A DNA stretch of 56,040 bases, from NCBI GenBank assembly GCA_902465435.1, contig CABQNH010000009.1, positions 1 through 56,040 on the forward strand, in the 5' to 3' direction. Below the pieces are notes generated by a model. The model was not told the origin of the DNA and did no database searches. It saw nothing but the letters and a program-made list of their open reading frames with translations. The DNA comes from an uncultured Eubacteriales bacterium. Its GTDB lineage: Bacteria > Bacillota > Clostridia > Oscillospirales > Oscillospiraceae. Below, piece after piece: positions 9,072 through 16,600 of this stretch (positions are counted from its first letter, which is position 1; each line of letters begins with the position of its first letter). The position numbers and the translations under genes are program-made.

Positions 9072-9099
9072 TTGCATTTTTCGTTTTTCATGGTAGAAT
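9072..9099 (+). promoter_or_regulatory. Promoter of the ferredoxin gene
   Basis: TTGCAT (9072-9077), 16-base spacer, TAGAAT (9094-9099), 55 bases before the ferredoxin start. Confidence 0.65.
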
Positions 9100-9153
9100 A
9101 AGAGCGCAAGCATATATGGCATACTTTGCAAAAAAAGATAGGAGGTACATACC

Positions 9154-9324
9154 ATGGCATACCATATCACCGACGCCTGCGTAAAGTGCGGCACCTGTGC
9201 GGACACCTGCCCCCTCGGCATCATTGAGGAAGGCGACGACAAGTACGTCATCGACGCGGACGCCTGCGTGGAGTGCGGCTCCTGCGCAGCAGCCTGCCCC
9301 GTGGAAGCGATCGAGCAGGAGTAA
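9154..9324 (+). CDS. 2[4Fe-4S] ferredoxin
   Basis: 56 residues (MAYHITDACVKCGTCADTC...). Two clostridial-type cluster motifs are complete: CVKCGTCADTCP and CVECGSCAAACP, the CxxCxxCxxxCP pattern twice. This predicts a small, acidic, low-potential electron carrier for pyruvate:ferredoxin oxidoreductase, hydrogenase and similar enzymes. The start is set by aggagg eight bases upstream. The gene has its own promoter and a UUCG-capped terminator immediately after, so it is a short, probably highly expressed monocistronic unit. Confidence 0.95.
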   Translation: MAYHITDACVKCGTCADTCPLGIIEEGDDKYVIDADACVECGSCAAACPVEAIEQE

Positions 9325-9338
9325 TTTTAAATTATAAT

Positions 9339-9368
9339 GAGCCTGTGCTTCGGCACAGGCTCGTTCTC
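9339..9368 (+). terminator. Terminator of the ferredoxin gene
   Basis: GAGCCTGTGC (9339-9348), TTCG tetraloop, GCACAGGCTC (9353-9362), then a T-rich tail. Confidence 0.8.
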
Positions 9369-9380
9369 TATGAGGAAGCT

Positions 9381-10106
9381 ATGTTCAAGGAAACACTGCA
9401 CGGCGGCATGACGCTCCGTCAGGACGAGGCCGCCTTCCGGCTCAGCACCGACTCCGTGCTGCTGGCCGATTTTGTCCGTCTGCCGAAGGCGGCGGAGGTC
9501 TGCGACCTCGGGACGGGCTGCGGGACGCTCGGCGTCCTTTTATGCGCGCGCGACGCCGCCTGCCGGGTGACCGGTGTGGAAATTCAGGAGGCCGCCTGCG
9601 CGCTTGCCGAGGAAAACAGCCGGGAAAATGCGCTCACAGAGCGCTTTCACGTCCGAAGGGGCGACCTGCGCGAGATTGCTTCGCTGCTCCCGGCAAACCG
9701 CTTTGACTGCGTCGTGTCCAATCCGCCGTATTTTAAGGAGGGTGACGGCGCGCAATGCGCAAGCCCTGCGCTTCGCATTGCCAGAACTGAGCTTTTGTGC
9801 GATCTCGACGCGCTGTGCGGCGCGGCGGCGTGGCTCCTCAAAAGCGGCGGCGCGTTTTTCCTTGTCCACAGACCCGAACGGCTCTGCGACCTCGCGGTCT
9901 GCCTGCGCGGGCACGGCCTGGAGCCAAAGCGGCTGCGGCTGGTGCGGCATACCGCGCAGTCGGACGTCTGCCTTGTGCTGCTCGAGGCGCGCAGAAACGG
10001 GAAGCCCGGCCTGAAAATCGAGAAGGATCTGCTCCAATTCCATGCCGACGGCACGGAAACGGAGGAATATCAACGAATTTATCATCGCAAGGAGACGAAA
10101 GCATGA
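9381..10106 (+). CDS. TrmN6/YfiC-like SAM-dependent methyltransferase
   Basis: 241 residues from the ATG at 9381, after gaggaag; the upstream extension of the frame runs through the ferredoxin gene and terminator and is not coding. The SAM motif VCDLGTGCGTLGVLL is near residue 45 and the base-flipping catalytic motif VVSNPPYFK near 118. This is the tRNA1(Val) A37-N6 methyltransferase group of amino-methylases. The opening MTLRQDEAAFRLSTDSVLLADF is typical. The stop overlaps the rsmI start (ATGA), so the two RNA methylases are translationally coupled, a common Firmicute pairing. Confidence 0.85.
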   Translation: MFKETLHGGMTLRQDEAAFRLSTDSVLLADFVRLPKAAEVCDLGTGCGTLGVLLCARDAACRVTGVEIQEAACALAEENSRENALTERFHVRRGDLREIASLLPANRFDCVVSNPPYFKEGDGAQCASPALRIARTELLCDLDALCGAAAWLLKSGGAFFLVHRPERLCDLAVCLRGHGLEPKRLRLVRHTAQSDVCLVLLEARRNGKPGLKIEKDLLQFHADGTETEEYQRIYHRKETKA

Positions 10107-10936
10107 CAGGACAGCTTTATCTTGTGCCGACGCCGATCGGCAACCTCGGCGATATTTCCGACCGCTGCCGGGAGGTACTGGCCGGCGCGGATTTCATTGC
10201 GGCGGAGGACACCCGCGTCAGCCTGAAGCTGCTCAACCACCTCGGCATCAAAAAGAGCCTTGTCAGCTACTATGAGCACAACAAGGCATCGAGCGGCGAA
10301 CGCATTGTGCAGCGGATCCTGGCAGGAGAGAGCTGCGCGCTGGTCTCGGATGCGGGCTGCCCGGCGATCTCCGACCCGGGAGAGGATCTTGTGCGGCTGT
10401 GCGCGGCGCATGAGATCCCGGTCAGCGCGATTCCCGGGCCGTGCGCGGCCATCACGGCGCTGAGCGTGTCCGGTCTGCCGACCGCGCGGTTTACCTTTGA
10501 GGGCTTTCTGCCGCAGGTCAAAAAGCAGCGCGCCGCGCAGCTTGCCGGACTGCAGCGGGAGACGCGCACGATGATTTTCTACGAAGCGCCGCACAAGCTG
10601 ACGGCCACGCTGGACGATCTTGCGGAGCATTTCGGCGGCGAGCGCCGGATTGCGATATGCCGCGAGCTGACCAAGCTGCATGAGCAGGTGATCCGCACGA
10701 CGATCGCGGGCGCGGTCGCGCTTTATCAGCAGACGGCGCCGCGCGGCGAATACGTTCTGGTGGTCGAGGGCACGCAGGAGCGAAACGACGCGCCCAGCAT
10801 GGAGGAGGCGCTGGAACGGCTGCAGGAGCTGCGTCGGCGGGGGCTTTCCCGCAAGGATGCGGCAAAGCAGGCCGCGGCGGAAACGGGACTTCCCAAAAAT
10901 GCGCTGTATGACGCGTCCATGCGCTGCGCACCGTAA
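10103..10936 (+). CDS. rsmI: 16S rRNA (cytidine-1402-2'-O)-methyltransferase RsmI
   Basis: 277 residues. Family signatures in order: LYLVPTPIGNLGDIS at residues 5-19, AAEDTRVSLKLLNHLG, SYYEHNK, VSDAGCPAISDPGEDL, and IPGPCAAITALSVSGLP. RsmI methylates the ribose of C1402 in the ribosomal P site, using SAM. The start overlaps the stop of the preceding methyltransferase gene by four bases. Length is normal for the family. Confidence 0.95.
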   Translation: MTGQLYLVPTPIGNLGDISDRCREVLAGADFIAAEDTRVSLKLLNHLGIKKSLVSYYEHNKASSGERIVQRILAGESCALVSDAGCPAISDPGEDLVRLCAAHEIPVSAIPGPCAAITALSVSGLPTARFTFEGFLPQVKKQRAAQLAGLQRETRTMIFYEAPHKLTATLDDLAEHFGGERRIAICRELTKLHEQVIRTTIAGAVALYQQTAPRGEYVLVVEGTQERNDAPSMEEALERLQELRRRGLSRKDAAKQAAAETGLPKNALYDASMRCAP

Positions 10937-10943
10937 AAAAAGC

Positions 10944-10972
10944 TTGTCAGATCCACGGATATCGTGTAAAAT
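10944..10972 (+). promoter_or_regulatory. Promoter of gpmI
   Basis: TTGTCA (10944-10949), 17-base spacer, TAAAAT (10967-10972), 30 bases before the gpmI start; strong match to consensus. Confidence 0.75.
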
Positions 10973-11002
10973 AAACTGAAAAACGCATAGGAGGATTCTG
11001 CA

Positions 11003-12565
11003 ATGAAGAAACCGATTGTACTTGTAATTATGGACGGCGTCGGTAAGGGCGACGGCGGCAGCGGCGACGCGGTCGCGGTGGCAAAGACGCCGACCCTCGA
11101 TATGCTGCTGAAGGACTATCCGCACACCTGGCTCAAGGCGCACGGGACGGCGGTCGGCCTGCCCACAGACGACGATATGGGCAATTCCGAGGTCGGCCAC
11201 AATGCGCTCGGCTGCGGCCAGATCTATTCGCAGGGGGCAAAGCTCGTCAACGAATCCATCGTATCGGGCGCGCTGTATCAGTCCCGGGCATGGAAGGAGC
11301 TGACCGCGAACGCGGCGGAGGGACATGCGCTGCATTTCCTCGGCCTTCTTTCCGACGGCAATGTCCACTCCAACATCCACCACCTGTTTGCCATGCTGCG
11401 GCAGGCACACGCGCAGGGCTTAAAGCGCGTTTACTGCCACATCCTGCTGGACGGCCGCGACGTGCCGGCCACGTCCGCACTGGATTATGTAGCGCAGCTG
11501 GAGGACGTTCTTCGCGAGCTGTCCGGCGGCGGCTATGACTATCGCATCGCCTCCGGCGGCGGCAGAATGGTCATCACGATGGATCGCTACGAGGCCAACT
11601 GGCCGATGGTCGAGCTGGGCTGGAAAACCCACGTTCGCGGCGAGGGCCGCCGCTTCCCGTCGGCAAAGGACGCCATTGAGACCTATCGCGCTGAGCTGGG
11701 CTGCATCGATCAGGATCTTCCGCCCTTTGTGATCGAGCGCGACGGCGAGCCGGTTGCCAAAATCGCAAACGGCGACAGTGTCATCCTCTACAATTTCCGC
11801 GGCGACCGGGCGCAGGAGATCTCTCTGGCCTTTGACCGTAAGGACTTCAGCCATTTTGACCGCGGCGACTATACGGGGGTGAAGTTTGCCGGGATGCTCG
11901 AGTATGACGGCGACCTCAAGATCCCGTACAATTATCTTGTCGAGCCGCCCGTGATCAAAAATACGCTGACCGAGGTGCTCTGCGCGCACGGCGTGCGCGA
12001 ATATGCGCTGTCCGAAACGCAGAAATTCGGCCATGTTACCTATTTCTGGAACGGAAACCGCTCCGGCAAGGTGGATGAGTCGCTCGAGGTTTACGAAGAG
12101 ATTCCTTCGGATGTGATCCCGTTTGAAAAGGCGCCTGCCATGAAGTCAAAGGAGATCACAGAGCATATGGTCGCGGCGATGGCCTCCGGTCGGTTTGACT
12201 TCCTGCGCTGCAATTTCCCCAACGGCGATATGGTCGGACATACCGGCGTGATGGAAGCGGTGGTCTACGCGATGGAGTGCGTAGACAAGAGCGTTAAGGC
12301 CATTCTGGATGCGGCGGACAAGTACGGCTATACCGTCCTTGTGACGGCGGATCATGGCAACGCAGACCAGATGACCGAGGTCAAAAAGGGAAAGGTGAGC
12401 ATCCGCACTGCGCACAGCCTCAATCCCGTACCCTTTGTCATTTACGATAAGGACACCCGCTATACGATCAAGGACGGCAAGTTCGGACTTGCCAACGTTG
12501 CGCCGACCATCGTCAAGATGATGGGCTTTGAAGCGCCGGACTGCTGGGAAGAGAGCATGATCTGA
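11003..12565 (+). CDS. gpmI: 2,3-bisphosphoglycerate-independent phosphoglycerate mutase
   Basis: 520 residues. Interconverts 3- and 2-phosphoglycerate in glycolysis, with two Mn2+ ions and a phosphoserine intermediate. The metal ligand region is VLVIMDGVGKGDGG (residues 5-18). The catalytic serine is in DDMGNSEVGHNALG (about 55-68). Later metal sites are GDMVGHTG and VTADHGNADQM. Length fits the family. It has its own promoter and taggagg ribosome site. Confidence 0.95.
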   Translation: MKKPIVLVIMDGVGKGDGGSGDAVAVAKTPTLDMLLKDYPHTWLKAHGTAVGLPTDDDMGNSEVGHNALGCGQIYSQGAKLVNESIVSGALYQSRAWKELTANAAEGHALHFLGLLSDGNVHSNIHHLFAMLRQAHAQGLKRVYCHILLDGRDVPATSALDYVAQLEDVLRELSGGGYDYRIASGGGRMVITMDRYEANWPMVELGWKTHVRGEGRRFPSAKDAIETYRAELGCIDQDLPPFVIERDGEPVAKIANGDSVILYNFRGDRAQEISLAFDRKDFSHFDRGDYTGVKFAGMLEYDGDLKIPYNYLVEPPVIKNTLTEVLCAHGVREYALSETQKFGHVTYFWNGNRSGKVDESLEVYEEIPSDVIPFEKAPAMKSKEITEHMVAAMASGRFDFLRCNFPNGDMVGHTGVMEAVVYAMECVDKSVKAILDAADKYGYTVLVTADHGNADQMTEVKKGKVSIRTAHSLNPVPFVIYDKDTRYTIKDGKFGLANVAPTIVKMMGFEAPDCWEESMI

Positions 12566-12658
12566 GCGCGCCGACGTTACTGTCGGAACAGTGGGTAAGG
12601 CGCTTGCCGCGGCAATAGGGTGAAAATCAAAACCAAACGGCCCAAACGGCTTTCTGTG

Positions 12659-12688
12659 CGTGCTCCCGTTTTGAAAAACGGGAGCACG
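12659..12688. repeat. Flanking hairpin, left of the dispersed repeat
   Basis: CGTGCTCCCGTTTT, then a short loop, then ACGGGAGCACG. The hairpin at 12943-12970 (GTGCGCCCGTTTT/AAAACGGGCGCAC) is the same structure with compensating stem changes (T to G paired with A to C). The pair brackets the repeat copy. Confidence 0.65.
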
Positions 12689-12689
12689 G

Positions 12690-12943
12690 CAGACTGTCAA
12701 TAAAGTCCGTAACCGTCAAAATGAGAAAACATTTTTGACGCTTTCTATGTGAAACGCATTCATTTTGTTTTCGAAAAATTTCAAACAAATACGGATCAAA
12801 AATCGGACGATATTTATTATTTTGACTTACTTCGGAACTCACGCCCTACCGTACCTATGTACGCCGACGGGCGCGAGTTCCTCGTATTCCGAACTTTCTT
12901 GATAGCCTGACAGCGTGTCAAAAAGGTTTTTGACACGCTGTCG
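12690..12943 (-). repeat. Dispersed structured repeat, copy R1
   Basis: Reads, on the plus strand, from cagactgtcaataaag to gacacgctgtcg. It matches the reverse complement of the tandem copies at 43003-43540: the end segment (tgtcaataaag, then aaccgtcaaaa), the middle (ttgacttacttcggaact), the long hairpin cgccctaccgtacctatg, and the tail (ctttcttgatagcctg). The internal 80 bases are diverged but of similar length. Non-coding. Confidence 0.75.
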
Positions 12944-12970
12944 TGCGCCCGTTTTGAAAAACGGGCGCAC
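12943..12970. repeat. Flanking hairpin, right of the dispersed repeat
   Basis: GTGCGCCCGTTTT, loop, AAAACGGGCGCAC. Partner of the hairpin at 12659-12688. No T-run follows, so it is not a standard terminator. Confidence 0.6.
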
Positions 12971-12991
12971 GGGCGAAGGGAAGCCGGGCCG

Positions 12992-13050
12992 AAAAACCGC
13001 TCCCCACGGTGCAGGTCTGCGCATGCAGACGCCGTGGGGAGCGGTTTTTT
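12992..13050. terminator. Long bidirectional terminator-like hairpin
   Basis: AAAACCGCTCCCCACGG pairs with CCGTGGGGAGCGGTTTT, with a further GTCTGC/GCAGAC stem inside. T6 follows on the plus strand and TTTTT on the minus strand. Confidence 0.75.
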
Positions 13051-13055
13051 ATTAT

Positions 13056-13095
13056 AGAAAAAGAAACAGCACGGCAGACAAGCTGTCGTGCTGTT
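13056..13095 (-). terminator. Terminator of tRNA-Gly
   Basis: On the minus strand AACAGCACG (13095-13087) pairs with CGTGCTGTT (13073-13065), then TTCTTTTT. It begins directly after the tRNA CCA end. Confidence 0.75.
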
Positions 13096-13096
13096 T

Positions 13097-13172
13097 TGGA
13101 GCGGGTGACGAGGCTCGAACTCGCTACCTCCACCTTGGCAAGGTGGCGCTCTACCAGATGAGCTACACCCGC
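13097..13172 (-). tRNA. tRNA-Gly (anticodon GCC)
   Basis: Acceptor stem GCGGGTG/CACCCGC closes perfectly. D-arm GCTC...GAGC. Anticodon stem CCACC/GGTGG holds the loop TTGCCAA (GCC). T-arm GCGAG-TTCGAGC-CTCGT. Discriminator T and an encoded CCA follow. 76 bases with the CCA. Flanked by a consensus promoter and a terminator, so it is a single-gene unit. Confidence 0.95.
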
Positions 13173-13185
13173 AACTGCAAGAGCT

Positions 13186-13213
13186 ATTATAGCAAGTTTT
13201 TTGCATTTGTCAA
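13186..13213 (-). promoter_or_regulatory. Consensus promoter of tRNA-Gly
   Basis: On the minus strand: perfect TTGACA (13213-13208), 16-base spacer, perfect TATAAT (13191-13186), 14 bases before the tRNA. Confidence 0.85.
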
Positions 13214-13531
13214 CTAAAAATTTGCGCGTGCAGCCGTTTTCTTTTCGCGCTCTGCGCAGCGGGCGGGAAGGGAAGAACCATGCCCAGGGCGGAAGGAGAA
13301 AAACGACCGCGCGTTTTTAGGAGGAGCCGCCGCGCGCTTCCCGCGGAAGCTGCCGTGCGGCAGGGTACGAAATCCGGCGGAGGGGCGCGCACGGCAAAGG
13401 TGTATCGTCAATATTTCGTTTCACACATGCGCTTCTTTTGCAAGAAAAGGAATGAATATTTGAATAAAAAGTTACGGAATAGCCGTTTTCTGTTTTGGTA
13501 TTGTGAGAAACGCCAAATATTGGACTTGCAC
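13214..13531. other. Intergenic region, nothing recognised
   Basis: Between the tRNA promoter and the promoter of the surface nucleotidase. The left half is GC-rich and the right half AT-rich. No ORF with a ribosome site, no convincing hairpin and no repeat copy was seen. Confidence 0.4.
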
Positions 13532-13560
13532 TTGAAAAAAACTATGGAAATTGTTAAAAT
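13532..13560 (+). promoter_or_regulatory. Promoter of the surface nucleotidase gene
   Basis: TTGAAA (13532-13537), 17-base spacer, TAAAAT (13555-13560), about 58 bases before the start codon. Confidence 0.7.
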
Positions 13561-13618
13561 ATACACATCATGATAGGACGCTTGCGTTCTGAATGAAAAT
13601 TTTTAAGGAGGCTACATA

Positions 13619-16600
13619 ATGAAAGCAACCGTAAAACGACTTATGGCGATGCTTCTGGTTCTCGCCATGGTCATGACCCTGCTGCCGACGTTTGCATTTG
13701 CAGACGAGACGGTAACGGCAACCAAGGTCGATACGATCGCGGACGGCGACCAGATCGTCTGGTATAACGTCGGAAGCGGCAAAGCGATCGACACGCAAGG
13801 CACAAGCGGCTTTTACAATGCCGGCGTGGACGTAACAGTTACCAATGGGGTAATGACCGTCCCGCAGACCTCGATCATCTGGACCATTAAGATGATTGAG
13901 GGAACCGAAACCTTCTACATGATGCAAGACGGCAAGTATCTCTCCTCGAATAGCTATACCAGCACCGAGTGGAAGACCACTCCGGATGAAAAGTGCGTAT
14001 GGGAATACACCGAGGAAGGCTACGTGCACAATATTGCAAAGCCCGGCTATATGGAGTGGTTCGAAAGCAAGAACTGCTTCTCCTGCTACAAGACCGATAG
14101 CCCCAGCGGCGACATTTTTGTCTTTGAGGCATACAAGATCGGCGGCGGCAGCGGGGAGACCGGAGAGGACAAGATCGTCAACTTCGACTTCCTGGCAACC
14201 TCCGACCTGCACGGTCAGATCTACGCGACGGACTACACGGTCGATGAGTCCGCACGCGGCACCTACAAGCGCGGCCTGACCCGCATTGCCTCCTACATCA
14301 AGGATGTTCGCGCCGAATACGGCGACAACACCTATGTTGTGGATATGGGCGACACCATTCAGGGCGCTCCCATGACCTACTACTACGCATTCAATAAGCC
14401 CGAGGTCGACGATCCCGCGATCAAGGCCTTCCGCACCATCGGCTATGATATGTGGGTCGTAGGCAACCACGAGTTTAACTATGGCCTGAACATCCTGCAG
14501 CGCCAGCTCAAGTATGCGGTCTCCCCCTCCACGGAAACCGAAAAGCAGCTGACCGTCTGCATGGCAAACTATCTGGACAGCAGAACCAACTCCGATGAGA
14601 CAAAGGACTGGGCAACCTGGAACGGCTATGAGCCCTATGTCATTAAGGAATTTGACGGCGTCAAGGTCGCAATCATCGGCTTCGGCAACCCGAACATTCC
14701 GAAGTGGGACATTCCCGCAAACTGGGAAGGCATCTACTTTGCCAACATCATTGATACCTACAAGCACTACGAACAGGAAATGCTGGAAAAGGCAGACATG
14801 ATCGTTGTTGTCGCCCACTCCGGCGTGAATTCCGATGAGGGCGCAGACTTCATGGAGCGCCTGGTCGAGCAGACCAACACCATCGCGTTCGCATTCTCCG
14901 GCCATGAGCATGGCAACAAGGTCTGGACCTTCAAGAACAGCGACGGCAAGGATATCCCCGTGCTTCAGCCCTACACCAAGGCGCGCGCAATCGCGGAAGT
15001 CAAGGTCGCTTACAATGTGACTAAGGGCTCCTACGAGATCACGCCGGAAGTGAAAAATATGGAAAACTACCGGATCGACGAGGATCTGGCAGCTGTCCTG
15101 AAGCCCTATGAGGATACGACGTGGGACGAGTACATGCTCCAGAAGATCGGCGAAGCTTCCGCTGACTTCTCCGCGGCAAATCTCGGCACGGCGCCCTCCG
15201 CATTCATGGATCTTATCAACACCGTCCAGCTCTGGGGCGCATATGACCGCACCGGAGAGAACACCCCGGACGACACGACGGACGACACGATGGCACAGCT
15301 GTCCATCTCTGCTCCGCTGACCTCCGGCGACAATGCAAACATTATCGACAAGGGCGATATCTTCCTCGGCGATATGTTCAAGCTCTACCGCTTTGAAAAC
15401 TGGTTCTATCAGATCAGAATGAGCGGCAAGGAAGTCCGCACCTGGCTTGAGTTCGCAGCAACCAAGATCAAGCTCGACGCAGAGGGCAAGCCCACTGTTT
15501 CGACCGGCGATCTGACTTACTACGATGTCATCTACGGCGAAGGCTTCTCTTACACGATCGACTATACGAAGCCCGAGGGCAGCAGAATCGTTTCCATGAC
15601 CTATCATGGCAATGAGGTTGCCGAGGACGACGAATTTACGGTCGTTGTGAACAACTACCGCTACAACGGCGGCGGCAACTATGTAAAGTACCTCAACGAG
15701 CACGGCTGCGAGTTCGTAGCAAACGATCCCGACCGCATCATTTATTCCACCCAGTTCGATATGATCCAGGGCGAGGATAAGGGTCAGGCTCGTAACCTCC
15801 TGACGGATTACATCATCATGAAGGGTGTGATCGATCCGGTCATCACCTCTACCTGGAAGCTCACCGACGGCGGCGATGAGCCGTCCAAGGATATCACGGT
15901 TTACTTCACGAATGACGTACACGGCGCATATGAGAACTATGCCCGCCTGGCGACCGTCGTGAAGGACGGCGACCTGCTGCTCGACGCAGGCGACAACATT
16001 CAGGGCTCCGTTGCCACGACGCTGACCAAGGGTCAGTGCATGGTCGACCTCATGAAGGCTGTCGGCTATGATCTCGCAGTTCCCGGCAACCACGAGTTCG
16101 ACTACGGCTTCGACCGTTTCCTCGAAATCGTGACCAACAAGGAAAATACCCCCTATGTTTCTGCAAACCTCTGGGACAAGACGGCGGATAAGCCCGTTCT
16201 GGACGCTTACAAAATGTTTGAGGTCGACGGACTGAAGGTTGCCGTAGTCGGCATCACCACGCCGGAGACGCTCACCAAGTCCACCCCCGCTTACTTCCAG
16301 GACAAGGACGGCAACTGGCTCTATGATTTCTGCAACGACGTAACCGGCGAAAAGCTGTACAGCGTTGTGCAGAAGGCGGTTGACGAAGCAACCGAAGCCG
16401 GCGCCGACTACGTGATCGCACTCGGCCACCTCGGCATTGACGAGCAGTCCGAGCCGTGGACGTCCAAGAGCGTGATCGCCAACACGACCGGCATCGACGC
16501 CCTGATCGACGGCCACTCCCACAGCACCTTTACCGAAGTGATGAAGAACAAGAACGGCGAGGATGTTACCGTTGCGCAGACCGGCACCAAGCTGGAGAAG

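Larger units (their letters stand above)
12566..13096. other. Gene-free region with hairpins and a dispersed repeat
   Basis: No coding region was found between gpmI and tRNA-Gly. It contains, in order: a hairpin (12659-12688), a copy of the dispersed repeat (12690-12943), a second nearly identical hairpin (12943-12970), and two terminators (12992-13050 and 13056-13095). All short ORFs here are artefacts of these structures. Confidence 0.6.
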
